From positions 9,816,357 to 9,880,356 of the forward strand of contig OW203747.1 of the NCBI GenBank assembly GCA_934045075.1: a stretch of 64,000 nucleotides of DNA. The letters run 5' to 3'. Of this stretch, positions 19,484 to 29,345 are shown one piece after another; within the stretch, counting starts at the first letter, position 1, and every line of letters starts with the position of its first letter. The DNA is from Yponomeuta sedellus (lineage: Eukaryota; Arthropoda; Insecta; Lepidoptera; Yponomeutidae). The notes under the pieces are model-generated. The model was not told the DNA's origin, ran no database searches, and saw only the letters and a list, made by a program, of their open reading frames with translations. A program made the position numbers and the translations under genes.

Positions 19484-19650
19484 GCCTGTACGTAACACAG
19501 AGAGTATTGTAAAGAGGTTCGATTTCGCTGATGCCGGTAAGTCGCCCAATAGCTCAGTTGGGAGAGCGCTGGCACGGTTAGCCAGAGGTCGCGGGTTCGA
19601 GTCCCGACGTGGGTGGAATTTTTAGGCTCTAAATAGGTTTTTAAAACATT
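19484..19650 (+). mobile_element. SINE-C, plus strand
   Basis: Head AGCTCAGTTGGGAGAGCGC, CTGGCACGGTTAGCCAG and GGTCGCGGGTTCGAGTCCCG, preceded by the CGTAACACAGAGAGTATTG block. It ends at CTCTAAATAGGTTTTTAAAA, the common internal boundary. Confidence 0.85.
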
Positions 19651-19793
19651 TAGTTTTTTAAGTTGCAACACTTTATTTATATAAACATTTCATTTCATGT
19701 TGGAATCGAATGTAATTTGAATTTTGGTTACATGTAATTTTTATGTAATTTTGAAATGATTTTTTCTGAACTAAAACTTTCGTAAGCACAACA

Positions 19794-20025
19794 CATTGTA
19801 GACTTTTAGTCCGGATCTACTTACGGGTGTTGTTATATCGGAAAAGTCCGACCAGGTTTCGCTCCGATTCGCAGAGCTTAATCATGGTGAGCAGAGACGG
19901 AGCTCGCGTCGTCGGTTGCTGGTCTCACACGACGAGAGTAGAGACGGAGCTCATGTCGTCGGTTGCTGGTCTGACACGACGACGGCGACGACCCGTAAGT
20001 GGATCTGGACTAAAAGTCTACAATG
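19794..20025. mobile_element. MITE-P with internal 47-bp tandem pair
   Basis: Inverted ends CATTGTAGACTTTTAGTCC (left) and its complement (right), extended by GATCTACTTACGGGT. The interior carries two copies of a block containing GTCGTCGGTTGCTGGTCT, at about 19890-19985. A palindromic solo pair of the ends is at 40975-41042. Confidence 0.75.
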
Positions 20026-20041
20026 TTTTTTTCTGCTGTCT

Positions 20042-20405
20042 CATCATCATCAATCCATTATGTCCCCACTGAGGGGCACACATCTCTTAGCTGAGGAAAG
20101 TATAGGTCATACTCCACCAAGGCGGCCAAGTGCGGATTGATGGCGGCTTGAAAAACTACTGACTGGTCTTAATGTCAGAAGTTTTCAAGCCGCCCTAAGG
20201 CCTGCGACTAGCCTTAACGTCTGCCAACTATCGACGGCAGCCGGCACCAACTGCTTAACGCGCCTGGCGAAGCACGGAACCGCTCGGAAAAATGCGACTA
20301 GCGTTAGTCATAGACGGTCACCATTCCATGCACTGAACGCGTCCTGTTGCTTAACCTTCGCCATCGGTTGGGATCACTCCGGCAGCCGGGGCTACGAGCG
20401 ATTCT
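20042..20405 (-). mobile_element. 5S-SINE subfamily B, full length
   Basis: Minus-strand element with the (ATG)n-type tail TCATCATCATCAATCC at left and CGGGGCTACGAGCGATTC at right. The box-C-like block reads GGTTAAGCAACAGGACGCG. Diagnostic changes against the main family include CTGAGGGGCAC for CTGCTGGGGCAC and CTAGCGTTAGTCATAGACGG for CTAGCGGTAGTCACGGGACGG. Confidence 0.85.
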
Positions 20406-21156
20406 GTTGTCTACTTACATTTAACTTGAAAAAAGTGTTTGAATGTACATTAAAGTGGTTCGTGTTATGCATAGGATTATAAGGATATGTCGAATTAATA
20501 ATTTGATTTTAAAATTTATATTGTTTTATAATAATATTATTACGATGTTTCCATGCCGTGCGCGGTAAAATTACACACATGTACTTTGTATGAACAATAT
20601 CTACTTAAGACCTTATTACTATAATTTATCGCAATAAATTGTATTGAAAATGCCGGTAAACCCCTTGTTCTACCTAACCTTATATGCTTTGAGTAGGTTT
20701 TTGCTGAATACTTCCGATATATTGCAAATATGAAACAAACTAATGTCTACGTAGGCACGGACTCCCCGGTCGCGAGTCTGACTCGCACTTGGCCAATTTT
20801 CCTTCTTAACCTTTGACTTTCGGTTACATCCTTGCAACGTTCATTTGTACAGACTACGTTTCAATAAAGCTACCTTCAAGCTTACCCATAAAACATTTAC
20901 GACCAGAAAACACTCAATAAACTCATGAGGCCGATAATTTTAATGTCTTAATCGTTGGTGCGATTCCAGTGTGACTGGTCGGACCATCTTCCTACTAAGG
21001 TATCCCACCGAGCTTTACTCTTAAAATCTGATGTCGACTCTATACCTTGGTGATAAGAATAGAAATATCTGGATGTAAAGGTTATTGAGTTGTCAAGTTT
21101 CACTACAAATGAAAAAATAGCACCGAAAGCACAAGACTTATATCGATCGCCATCAC
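20406..21156. other. No recognised feature
   Basis: AT-rich spacer, with CGCGAGTCTGACTCGCACTT as a small inverted motif near 20771. No element could be assigned. Confidence 0.4.
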
Positions 21157-21503
21157 CCCTTGAATGTCCGCACTGCAGGGGCACGGGTCTCTTCCTGCAT
21201 CGCAGGAAGGTTAGGCCATAGTCCACCACGGGGGCCAAGTCCGGGTTGGCGGAGGATTGTAAGACAGTGGCGGGCCTTACTGTCAAAAGTTATCAAGCCG
21301 CCCATAAGGCCTCTGACATGCCTTAACGACTGTCAATACATGGCAGCTGGCACCAACGGCTTAGCGTGCCGAGCGAAGCACGGAAAAAATGCCACTAGCA
21401 GTAGTCACGGGACGGTCACCCATCCTGCACCTGACCGCGCCTGTTGTTGCTAAATCAAGTGATTGATTCCAATCACCCGGTTCGACTAGGCCACGAGTGC
21501 TTC
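21157..21503 (-). mobile_element. 5S-SINE copy
   Basis: Nearly complete, lacking the first bases of the tail and about 10 bases near GCACGGAAAAAATGCC. Ends CACGAGTGCTTC. Confidence 0.85.
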
Positions 21504-21517
21504 TTCAATATATAGGT

Positions 21518-21602
21518 ATAGGCCATACTCCACCACGGGGGCCAAGTCCGGGTTGGTGGAGGATTGTTATCAAACCACCCATGAGGCCTTTGACATGGCT
21601 TA
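21518..21602 (-). mobile_element. 5S-SINE fragment with internal deletion
   Basis: AGGCCATACTCCACCACGGGG to GGAGGATTG, then a jump to TTATCAAACCACCCATGAGG. The PolIII-like end is missing. It lies 15 bases from the previous copy. Confidence 0.7.
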
Positions 21603-21889
21603 AAAGAGGCATGGCTTCTCAAATTCAAAATAACTCCAATAGTTTGAGTGGTGCTTCTGTCCGCCTCGTAGAAGGATGGGTATCTGCTGTGGTCTGGGCA
21701 AGATTAATGGTTCTGTACGCACTTTGCAAGTGACCGTATGGCTGTAGTTATGGGCTGTAAACAATTTCCGCGTAAGAGTGTGTGAATGGCCGCTAATTCT
21801 AGTAGTTTGTGTCGAATCGGTCGTATATTACTGTAACATGCACAGTTTGAAAGCGTGTTGTTTTACCAGTGTAATGAATATACTATTTT

Positions 21890-22605
21890 TATTTTTAATG
21901 CACTAACCCGTGCTAAGGAACAATTTAAAAACGTATTTTGAGGCTACATTTCACCCATGCCGGGATTCGAACCCGTAACCTCTGGCTATCCGTGCCAGCG
22001 CTCTTCCAATTAAGCCAATGGGCGACTCACCGCCATCAGTGAAATTTCGAACCTCTTTACACTATTCTCTGTATTACGTACAGCCAGCGACATCTGGCTT
22101 AAGCAAATTGCATCACTTACAGCCCCGACTACCTACTTTGCAGTTAGGTTTTACATCGGAACGATATCACTGTACCCACATGATTATACTATTTTTATTT
22201 TAATGCACTAAAAAATTTCACCCATGCCGGGATTCGAACCCGCAACCTCTGGCTATCCGTGCCAGCGCTCTTCCAATTAAGCCAATGGGCGACTCACCGG
22301 CATCAGTGAAATTTCGAACCTCTTTACACTATTCTCTGTATTACGTACAGGCAGCGACATCTGGCTTAAGCAAATTGCATCACTTACAGCCCCGACTACC
22401 TACTTTGCAGTTAGGTTTTACATCGGAACGATATCACTGTACCCACATGATTATACTATTTTTATTTTTAATGCACTAACCCGTGCTAAGGACAAATTTA
22501 AAAACCTATTTAGAGGTTAAAAATTTCACCCATGCCGGGATTCGAACCCGCAACCTCTGGCTATCCGTGCCAGCGCTCTTCCAATTAAGCCAATGGGCGA
22601 CTCAA
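21890..22605 (-). mobile_element. Three SINE-C copies in tandem
   Basis: Three minus-strand heads (T arms at about 21958, 22228 and 22538), each followed by ATTACGTACAGSCAGCGACA and related blocks and then the ATTATACTATTTTTATTTTA tail of the next copy. The first two units are about 270 bp. The middle unit lacks the CCCGTGCTAAGG...AGAGGC section. Shared ATTAAGCCAATGGGCGA in all three means they are local duplicates. Confidence 0.8.
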
Positions 22606-22889
22606 TGGGCAATGGGTGAGGGTAATGAAGTCTACGATAGAATGATTAAGGCGCTGATAAGATCGAGTTTTGGCCAAAATCTGAGATTACATTAGAAAAA
22701 TACATGTAATTATTATTTAAAAATATATTTTGCTTATACGAATTTCATTGTATAAGTATTAATTTTTTGGATATATAAGTATAATTTATGTCGTAGGTAA
22801 TTATAAGTAATTATATTCTCGCACTCTTTTGCTATTTGGTATCAATATATTTTCGATTTAATTATTTATGTGCATGCACATACTGACTA

Positions 22890-23190
22890 TATTCTTCATG
22901 CAATCCACTCCATCCAAAGGTTGTCCGGAAGAGATCGCTCTTAGCAATAAGACAGCCAATTGAATACCATTACTTAGATTGAAGAAATCACGGTTGTATT
23001 TTTTCTGGTTGTGCAATGAAGTGTTCTCTATCTATCTACATCTGTCGGCTTAAATACCTAAGTATTGCCGTATATAATTTAATAACTGAATAGTAATGGT
23101 TTAATTTAACCGGTTCTAGTTCTATTTAAATCACTTATGGACGATTCCTAAGAGACTAATCGGGTAATGTTTTTACTTTGATGTAGGTAA
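22890..23190 (+). mobile_element. LINE-J 3' UTR plus linker, duplicated segment
   Basis: GGTTGTCCGGAAGAGATCGC, CAATAAGACAGCCAATT, TTGTGCAATGAAGTGTTC and a TATCTATCTAC tail. It continues as TCTGTCGGCTTAAATACC to GATTCCTAAGAGACTAATC. All of this is the inverse of 7565-7900. Confidence 0.75.
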
Positions 23191-23695
23191 GAAGCGCTGG
23201 CAGCCTAGTGGAACCGAGTAATTGGAATCAATCAATAGGGTTAAGCAACAACAGGCGCAGTCAGGCGCAGTCAGAGTGCTTAGTGCGAGTTTTTTAACTA
23301 CTCGATCGCGTTAACGTAAACTCATATTTCTATGGCATCGAGGAAGCGCCACCTAGCGACGAGTATGGAAATTAAAATTGCTGAGTGCGAGTTGTAATGG
23401 TTTACGTTGAGAAGTGAACACGTTTACCAGCCAAAACACGAATAAACGCGAGTGCGAGTTGTACTGTGACAGCGTTTTGCCAGTTCGAACGGTTAACTTA
23501 CTCATACTCACTACTCAATGCTCGATTAACGCGGTAGTAAAGTTATTCGATTGGATCTGTCAAACTCGCACTAAGCACTCAGACGCTGTCAGGTGCTGAA
23601 TGGGTGAACATCCCACGACTACCGCTAGCGGCATTTTTTCCGAGCGCTTCCGTGTACGCTTAGCCGTCGGTGCCGACTGTCATGCAATGGCAGGC
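23191..23695 (+). mobile_element. 5S-SINE split by a MITE
   Basis: Left piece 23191-23273 has the GAAGCGCTGGCAGCC start and GTTAAGCAACAACAGGCGC. Right piece 23581-23695 resumes with GTCAGGTGCTGAATGGGTGA and ends TGTCATGCAATGGCAG. Together they give the 5' half of the SINE. Private variants match the copy at 7143. Confidence 0.85.
23274..23580. mobile_element. MITE nested in a 5S-SINE
   Basis: Perfect 19-bp inverted ends, GAGTGCTTAGTGCGAGTTT at 23274-23292 and its complement at 23562-23580. The 307-bp interior is non-coding. CGCAGTCA on the left and CGCTGTCA on the right suggest an 8-bp target duplication with one mismatch, as in hAT-type elements. The superfamily is inferred only. Confidence 0.8.
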
Positions 23696-23984
23696 GTGAG
23701 TTTGTGTTATTTTATGTATTTAGTAGTACAGTCTATTTATCCTTACTTGGCCAATTTAGTAAACGAGATTCTAACCTAAAAATTGACTTTTGATGCCAAA
23801 ACTAGATATTTTCACGCAAGTTCATGAACTTTGTTTGTAAACATGACAGATTATTATCTAAAGTAGTGTCCCAGGTTACTTTTTTATGGGAATGTGACAG
23901 TCTTCAACTAAAAAGTCCACTTTACCGGTAAAATCTTGTTTACTAAAATGGACAAGTAAGGATAAATAGACTGTAGAGTATTGT

Positions 23985-24062
23985 AGTACTGAGGAAACCT
24001 GAGTGTTTGAGGTGTTCAAATACCTCAGCACTTGAAATTGCCAATTCGCGGTGGGCACGCGT
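23985..24062 (+). mobile_element. SINE-G fragment
   Basis: ACTGAGGAAACCTGAGTG, CAAATACCTCAGCACTTG and CCAATTCGCGGTGGGCACGC. It ends where SINE-H sequence begins (GCGCCCCCTGCAG), so one SINE has joined another. Confidence 0.75.
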
Positions 24063-24063
24063 G

Positions 24064-25000
24064 CGCCCCCTGCAGTACAATTCCACCGAACTGTGATTTA
24101 AGAAATTTATTTCTCAATAAGAATACATTGATTCACTTACTTGAGAAACAATAGTTATGTATATTAATAAATGTTATATAAAGCAAAACGCGCCGTTGCA
24201 ATTCGCGTATAATTCTTGGAAGTAAGTAGAAAGTGGGTACATAGGATTTTTTTTTTTTGTTAGTTTGATAATAACAGTTTGCAATAAAAACGAACATAAG
24301 GTTGCGTTCACATTGTTGAGAGTTAAAAGCAAGCAAGAAGTTGAAGGCAGGTGTGAGTGCATACTAAAAACAAAAAATAAAATAAAACAAAAAATAGTGG
24401 AGAGCTTTAAGGCTTCAACAATGAAGTATCCCTCAAAATGTGGCTTCTCAGTAATCCTTTGTAGATAGGCAATGATTTGGCTTCCTTGATATCTTTTGGT
24501 AATTTGTTATACATGCGGGCTCCTTCAGCCACTATTCTGCTATTTCCATAATTCGTTCTTTGCATCTGTATGTGTATATTATTTACTTGTCTTGTTAATC
24601 GAGTCTGTAGTTGTATCCTTTTGGAGAAGGTTATTTGAGTGTGAATATCCTTGGTCAAAATTTTCCGTATCAGTATGCATAGATTGTATTTGTAAATTTG
24701 AGCTATACTCAGTAATTTACTTTCTTGGTAGATTTTTGTTGTTTTAGTAAGGTAATTATAGCCAAAAAGAATTTTTATAATTTTATTTTGCGCAGTTTGC
24801 AAGGGCTTTACATTAGTTTTTGCGGCTGACCCCCACACCTCAATCAAGTATTCTATGTGAGGCTTACTGCGATCCCCAACCCGCATGCCCAGCGTGGGGA
24901 TTATGGGCATTACCCCCTATGATAGCACAACGTGGCGCTCTTTAGGGGAGGGCTATGTCCAGCAGTGGACTAGTATAGCCTGACGACGACGACAAAGACG
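24064..25000 (+). mobile_element. SINE-H split by a LINE
   Basis: Left piece 24064-24099 (GCCCCCTGCAGTACAATTCC, CACCGAACTGTGAT) and right piece 24864-25000 (ACTGCGATCCCCAACCCGC to CCAGCAGTGGACTAGTATAG, tail GACGACGACG). The pieces join exactly if the LINE between them is removed. ACTGTGAT/ACTGCGAT is the probable target duplication. Confidence 0.85.
24100..24863 (-). pseudogene. LINE ORF2 carboxyl end and 3' UTR, CR1/Jockey-like
   Basis: A minus-strand frame from about 24863 to 24407 encodes KPHIEYLIEVWGSAAKTNVK, then LQTAQNKIIKILFGYNYL and, near the end, MYNKLPKDIKEAKSLPIYKG. This is the region after the reverse-transcriptase core in CR1/Jockey-type LINEs, which drives target-primed insertion. 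The fragment is 5' truncated exactly at the SINE-H junction. About 300 bases of 3' UTR follow to 24100. The frame can be read further right into SINE-H (MPIIPTLGMRVGDRS), but that part is not LINE. The frame has no internal stop, so the insertion is fairly young. Confidence 0.8.
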
Positions 25001-25004
25001 ACGC

Positions 25005-25065
25005 GTGATAAGCATAACTAAGCCCATACTCTCTCTGTCAGAGAGAATACCTGTGCCGTGGTATG
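25005..25065 (+). mobile_element. SINE-G 3' fragment
   Basis: GATAAGCATAACTAAGCCCAT, the CTCTCTGTCAGAGAGA hairpin and ACCTGTGCCGTGG. Confidence 0.6.
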
Positions 25066-25554
25066 TTTGTAGGCTACATAGAAAAAGTATTTATGCCACA
25101 CCTGGCCATAAAGTGGCTTTTTTCGCACGCTGTGCGTACGGAAAAAGCCGCTTTCTGGCCAAGTGTAGACATAAAAAGATGTACACAACACGGGAGGTAA
25201 TAAAGAAAGCTCTCGATCGCATATTTGCAGCTCGGGCCGCAAACTTCTGCGATCTCGGCCTTTCTTTGTATTACCACCCTAGTTGTGTAATGTACTATTA
25301 CGTAATGAAATTCTCAATTCAGAAACACGCCGTAGAAACGAAATATTCCAGAGCCGTAGAAGAGAAGCATCAATGCCCCATAGATTAGGGTTTAATTTAC
25401 AACAGACAGGGTGTGTCTGACGCACCCCGCGGAGGCTCTGAATGAAATACGATGTTCGGTTATTGACAACCTGAGCTTTACAACATGGTCACAGCCTGGG
25501 AAGGCTTCCTATGCAGTATAATTATTCTTACCAAAATGAGAAGACACGGAAGAT
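25066..25554. other. Spacer with an imperfect palindrome
   Basis: 25093-25172 is an imperfect inverted repeat (CACCTGGCCATAAAGTGGC against GCCGCTTTCTGGCCAAGTG). A 127-residue plus-strand open frame crosses it but shows no domain, and the same region is open on the minus strand, as expected for a palindrome. Confidence 0.5.
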
Positions 25555-25660
25555 AAGATAAGATGAGATGAGACGCGACGAGACGAGACGAGACGAGATG
25601 AGAATATTCTTTATTGTACACCAGGGAAAAACAAACATTTATTTATTTATCTTATCCCTT
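25555..25660 (-). mobile_element. LINE-J tail with (GACGA)n
   Basis: GATAAGATGAGATGAGACG, (GACGA)n at about 25571-25598, then AGAATATTCTTTATTGTACACC. The layout is the same as the large array at 35494: pentanucleotide, then ATATTCTTTATTGTAC. Confidence 0.7.
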
Positions 25661-25859
25661 ACAGGTTTTCCACGTAATACAGCAGGTTTAATAAAAATAA
25701 CACCACAAAAAAGAAGAAAATCGACATTAACATAAACAAAAATACAATGCCAAATTAATCAAATTATTCAGATAAACAATCAGTTCATAGAATTTCATTA
25801 AATATTATTAATCCACATGCATGGACTACCCTTAATAATTGACTGTACTCGCCACTTCA

Positions 25860-25950
25860 GTCTACCCGTGAAAACGGCAACTGCAACGCTGCCGCAACGT
25901 CGGGATTTACGGTAATTACGTTTTACGCGAATCATTAAGAAATACTGTTT
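25860..25950 (+). mobile_element. MITE-L fragment
   Basis: GGCAACTGCAACGCTGCCG and GGTAATTACGTTTTACGCG match 4240-4295. It continues as AATCATTAAGAAATACTG, the other terminal motif seen at 38470. Confidence 0.65.
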
Positions 25951-26282
25951 ACATACATGTTTTATCAGGCTGTGACCCTACGTAGGGTTGTCAATTGAAG
26001 TTGGGAACGTTAAGGCAGCATGGACGACGGGACCGCATAATTCGGCTATAAGGTACACAGATAAGTTTTAGGGCTACCGTATCGGAATTAAATCAATATC
26101 AATTCGGCGCTCTATGTATGTACGGTCAGCTAGAAAAGTTTTATTATTTCTTATTGATATTGCCAACCAGCCAGCCGATGTCGACAAATGCAGCCAAAGT
26201 CACGAAAAACTTTTTTAGCATTACAACATTGACCGTGAAAGTACAAATTTTTTCGTTTTTTAGTTAATACAAATTTTTTATA
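25951..26282. other. No recognised feature
   Basis: AT-rich spacer without repeat matches. Confidence 0.45.
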
Positions 26283-26295
26283 AATTTATTGATTT

Positions 26296-26474
26296 AAAAA
26301 CCTATTTAGAGGCTAAAAATTTCACCCATGCCGGGATTCGAACCCGCAACCTCTGGCTATCCGTACCAGCGCTCTACCAATTGAGTACCGGCATGGGTGA
26401 AATTTTTAGCCTCTAAATAGGTTTTTAAATTTGTTCCTTAGCACGGGTTAGTGCATTAAAAATAAAAATAGTGT
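26296..26474. mobile_element. SINE-C palindrome with 13-bp target duplication
   Basis: AATTTATTGATTT occurs at 26283-26295 and 26475-26487. Left arm, minus: AAAAACCTATTTAGAGGC through the tRNA-like head to CTACCAATTGAG. Right arm, plus: ACCGGCATGGGTGAAATTT to TAAATAGGTTTTTAAATTTG and the tail AAAAATAAAAATAGTGT. The element is only 179 bp because most of the head is lost at the turn. Confidence 0.9.
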
Positions 26475-26504
26475 AATTTATTGATTTGTTTTGTTATGTA
26501 TCGA

Positions 26505-26744
26505 TATCAACCCTTGTATGTCCCCACTGCTGGGGCACGGGTCTCACGGCGATGCATCGCAGGAAGGTTAGGCCATACTCCACCACGGGGGCCAAGTCCG
26601 GGTTGGTGGAGCCTTACTGTCAGAAGTTATCAAGACACCCATAAGGCTTCTGACATGCCTAACGACTGCCATTACATGACAGCCGGCACCAACGGCTTAA
26701 TGTGCCTTGCGAAGCGCTCGGAAAAATCTCACTAGAGGTAGTCA
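26505..26744 (-). mobile_element. 5S-SINE, 5' truncated
   Basis: The 3' end TATCAACCCTTGTATG lies at left with a GATATC-type tail. An 8-base ACGGCGAT insertion sits near 26545. It stops before the box-C-like block. Confidence 0.8.
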
Positions 26745-26906
26745 ACAAGTCAAGTAGTCTGTGTTTTTGGGTCACGGGAGAAACGAGTAATTCTAATAAA
26801 AAACACTGTTACACACGATTTTTTTTTGGTGCGTGATTGAAGAAACGTGCGGCGTCCTACACCCACCAGCTTGTCATCAATTTAATTTTTAAGTGTTGCA
26901 ACTTAT

Positions 26907-27032
26907 AACATAACATTTACATACAAGCACATACATTGCTTTTGGCTCCACACTAGGATACCCTGTGTCGTGGGAACCAGAAACAACGACATCACAAACA
27001 TGTAAACATCCAAGACCTGGGCTTTTTTTATG
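26907..27032 (-). mobile_element. SINE-E body without head
   Basis: ATAACATTTACATACAAGC, GGATACCCTGTGTCGTGGG and TAAACATCCAAGACCTGGG on the plus-strand reading. The tRNA-like head is absent (5' truncation). Confidence 0.75.
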
Positions 27033-27302
27033 AAGACTTATGATGTTTGAATTCAATAAATTATTTTGCTGACATTACTTGATTCATAGGGATCGGACTT
27101 TGGCAATCGGATTTGTTTCAGCGAGTTCCTTTGATAACGCTTACCAGGTATTATTGATGTTTCCAGGCTTTGCCAGGTTTAAGCCAGGTTTAGGTATGAC
27201 AAGGTTAAATTCGGGTTAGCGGGTTCATTCGGGTCAACAGTACATAAACTAACTCTCAATGGGTTTGAGAAGTTTAGAGTTAGTGTACCTACTGTTGCGC
27301 TT

Positions 27303-27553
27303 GTTGCCTAGTCGATCCGAGTGATTGGAATCAATCACTTGGGTTGAGTGACAACAGGCGCGGTCAGGTGTTGGATGGGTGACCGTCCCGTAATTACCTA
27401 GCCGCTAATGGCATTTTTCCGAGCGTTTCCGTGCATCGCAAGGCACGCTAAGCCGTTGGTACCGGCTGTCATGTAAAGACAGTCGTTAAGCCATGTCACA
27501 GGCCTTATGGGCGTCTTGATAACTTTTGATAGTGAGGCCCTAGTGTCTTACGT
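27303..27553 (+). mobile_element. 5S-SINE, 5' two thirds
   Basis: TTGAGTGACAACAGGCGCGG and GGATGGGTGACCGTCCCG, one of the best preserved box-C-like blocks. It ends after TTGATAGTGAGGCCCTAG. Confidence 0.85.
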
Positions 27554-27584
27554 TAGGTACGTACATTTGCGAATTTGTAGTAGC

Positions 27585-27856
27585 AATACCACACGCTAAC
27601 GGTGAAGGAAAACATCGTGAGGAAACCCGCGGCTTGGTTGGCTCCGCACGTATTGACTAGTCTTTCCTGTGGGCTAGGCCGACTAAGCTGTCAGGATGGT
27701 ATAGGTGCTGGGCAAGCCTACACCATCTATAAAACCATGTCCCAGGCACTACAGCGTCGGAGTGGTCCCTTCACCCATCTAGTGTGAGTGGAGATACCAC
27801 TGGACGCTGTATAAATCATCTCATTAAGTAGATGCAAAAAGGCCAATATTATTATT
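27585..27856 (+). mobile_element. SINE-G-like fragment plus unnamed repeat
   Basis: CTAACGGTGAAGGAAAACATC and GTGAGGAAACCCGCGG belong to SINE-G. The following GGTTGGCTCCGCACG and AGCTGTCAGGATGGTATAGG match, in reverse, pieces at 39285-39330 and 39030-39065. A 61-residue open frame here is not a gene. Confidence 0.55.
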
Positions 27857-27975
27857 AGTGTCTTACAATCTTCCCCTAACCGTGACCTGGCCCCCGTGGT
27901 GGAGTATGGCCTAACCTTCCTGCGATGCAGGAAGAGACCCGTGCCCCATCAGTAGGACATACAAAAGGGTTGCTA
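27857..27975 (+). mobile_element. 5S-SINE 3' fragment
   Basis: AGTGTCTTACAATCTTCCCC to ACATACAAAAGGGTTGCTAT. Confidence 0.8.
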
Positions 27976-28302
27976 TCGCACCTATAGTTGATAGAGTCTC
28001 TTTACTTGGCGGTAGGTCCATCGGCAGAAAATTTAGTCAAAAGGTTGTTAGAGAGAGAATTTATTTTAGTGACAAGGCCATACCTACCATTGTGACACAT
28101 GTTTTAGCAAAGGCCGGGGTAAAAAGTTTTCGAAATCGGTGTAAGCGCAATGGCAAATGAGTGTTGATGAAGCGGAAGAATTATGTCAGGCTTAAAGCAA
28201 AAAGCGGACCCTGGTCTTTGTCACACCAGCGTGAGTATATGAAATTTCATCATCAGGCTCTATCTCATGGAATGTGTTAACTAGTCGGCTAAAATAAAGT
28301 AC
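27976..28302. other. No recognised feature
   Basis: Unique-looking sequence with short plus-strand open stretches but no motif. It ends AATAAAGTACATACATACAT, which is the RTE-F tail on the minus strand. Confidence 0.4.
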
Positions 28303-28732
28303 ATACATACATAATCTCACGCCTGTATCTCAGAGGGGTAGGCAGAGACCAGGGACTGCCACTTGCCACGATCCTGACAGATCACTTTCGCTACGTCAAC
28401 GTTCATAAGTCGTTGCATGCACGCACGGCGGTACCGGGTTGTTTTTATCTTCCCCTTTGCTAATACATCTCCTATTTAGTCGATGTATGTCCACCTGGGA
28501 CGTCCCTTACCAGCCCTTCCACTCACATTCGCATTATTTGTTTCGTCAATCTTTCTTCCTTCATCCTCTCCACATGACCAATCAAAACAACATTCCTGTC
28601 TCATAACTAGACTATTGCGTATCCTGTCATTCAAAGTAACACTACACATAATTATTTCTCAAAGACCTCATTTCTAATACATTAATTCTACTTTCTTGCT
28701 TCTTTTGCCACACCCAAGTCTCTGTATCATTA
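28303..28732 (-). pseudogene. RTE-F ORF2 carboxyl end
   Basis: Minus-strand reading gives WVWQKKQESRINVLEMRSLR, CSVTLNDRIRNSLVMRQE, GRAGKGRPRWTYID, a stop, IGDVLAKGKIKT, YRRACMQRLMNVDVAKVICQ and DRGKWQSLVSAYPSEIQA, followed by a stop. This is the carboxyl end of RTE-clade LINE ORF2, after the reverse transcriptase. The frame is interrupted more than once. It ends in GAGATTATGTATGTATG. The 5' edge is a perfect fold-back (next entry). Confidence 0.8.
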
Positions 28733-28787
28733 CTAATGATACAGAGACTTGGGTGTGGCAAAAGAAGCAAGAAAGTAGAATTAATGT
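28679..28787. repeat. Perfect 54-bp inverted repeat at the edge of the RTE fragment
   Basis: 28679-28732 is repeated in inverse at 28734-28787 around a single C at 28733. The left arm is RTE coding sequence, and the right arm is its mirror with no further LINE sequence. All 54 pairs match. Confidence 0.95.
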
Positions 28788-29345
28788 TTTTTAGTGTTAC
28801 TTACATATGCGTTATTTTATTAATTTAATACAATGACTAGTTCAAAAATAAAAAATTCTTGTGCTTCATTGTTAGACTAACGATTAGTTAATATTTACGC
28901 TTCTAATTTTTGGGTATTACGCCGTATTTGGATGCTATAGATAACTCTATAAATTTTTGAGAGAAGATTTGAAGCCCACTCACTGGCCCAGAGAATATTT
29001 ACTCATAAATCAAAATGAAACAGGAAGTTTTCGTGCAGTCAAAACTACAACTTATCTCTATCAAATTAGGTACGAGATTTCCCCAAAAAAATAACTTCAC
29101 TTCATTCATGGGCGGTGCAAAATATGCCCCACGAAATCTAGTAAGTAACGAAGTATTCCAACATACATACACTCGGTTATGATTGTGGTGCTTTTTTGCC
29201 GGCGCTCTCATGTTTTATGCATTGTGGAATAAATTCATACAAAAACTCTCATTGACTGACATTTGTACTATATTATAGGCCAGGAACCGGCTGAAAAATA
29301 CTGGAAGATTGGGTGTAATGGTGTAGACTTTTGCTTCCTTAACAT
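28788..29345. other. No recognised feature
   Basis: AT-rich spacer without a match to the repeat families named here. Confidence 0.45.

Noticed and set aside
24866..24910. MPIIPTLGMRVGDRS as the start of the LINE protein at 24.4 kb
   Set aside because: This piece is SINE-H sequence (the same peptide is encoded at 4415 and 53570); the LINE begins at the junction at 24863.
25005..25388. 127-residue plus-strand frame as a gene
   Set aside because: Begins in SINE-G sequence and crosses an imperfect palindrome. Antisense frames of similar length exist.
27340..27395. A genuine 5S rRNA gene
   Set aside because: Only the box-C region resembles 5S; the 5' half and the terminal stem do not, and the sequence continues into SINE body.
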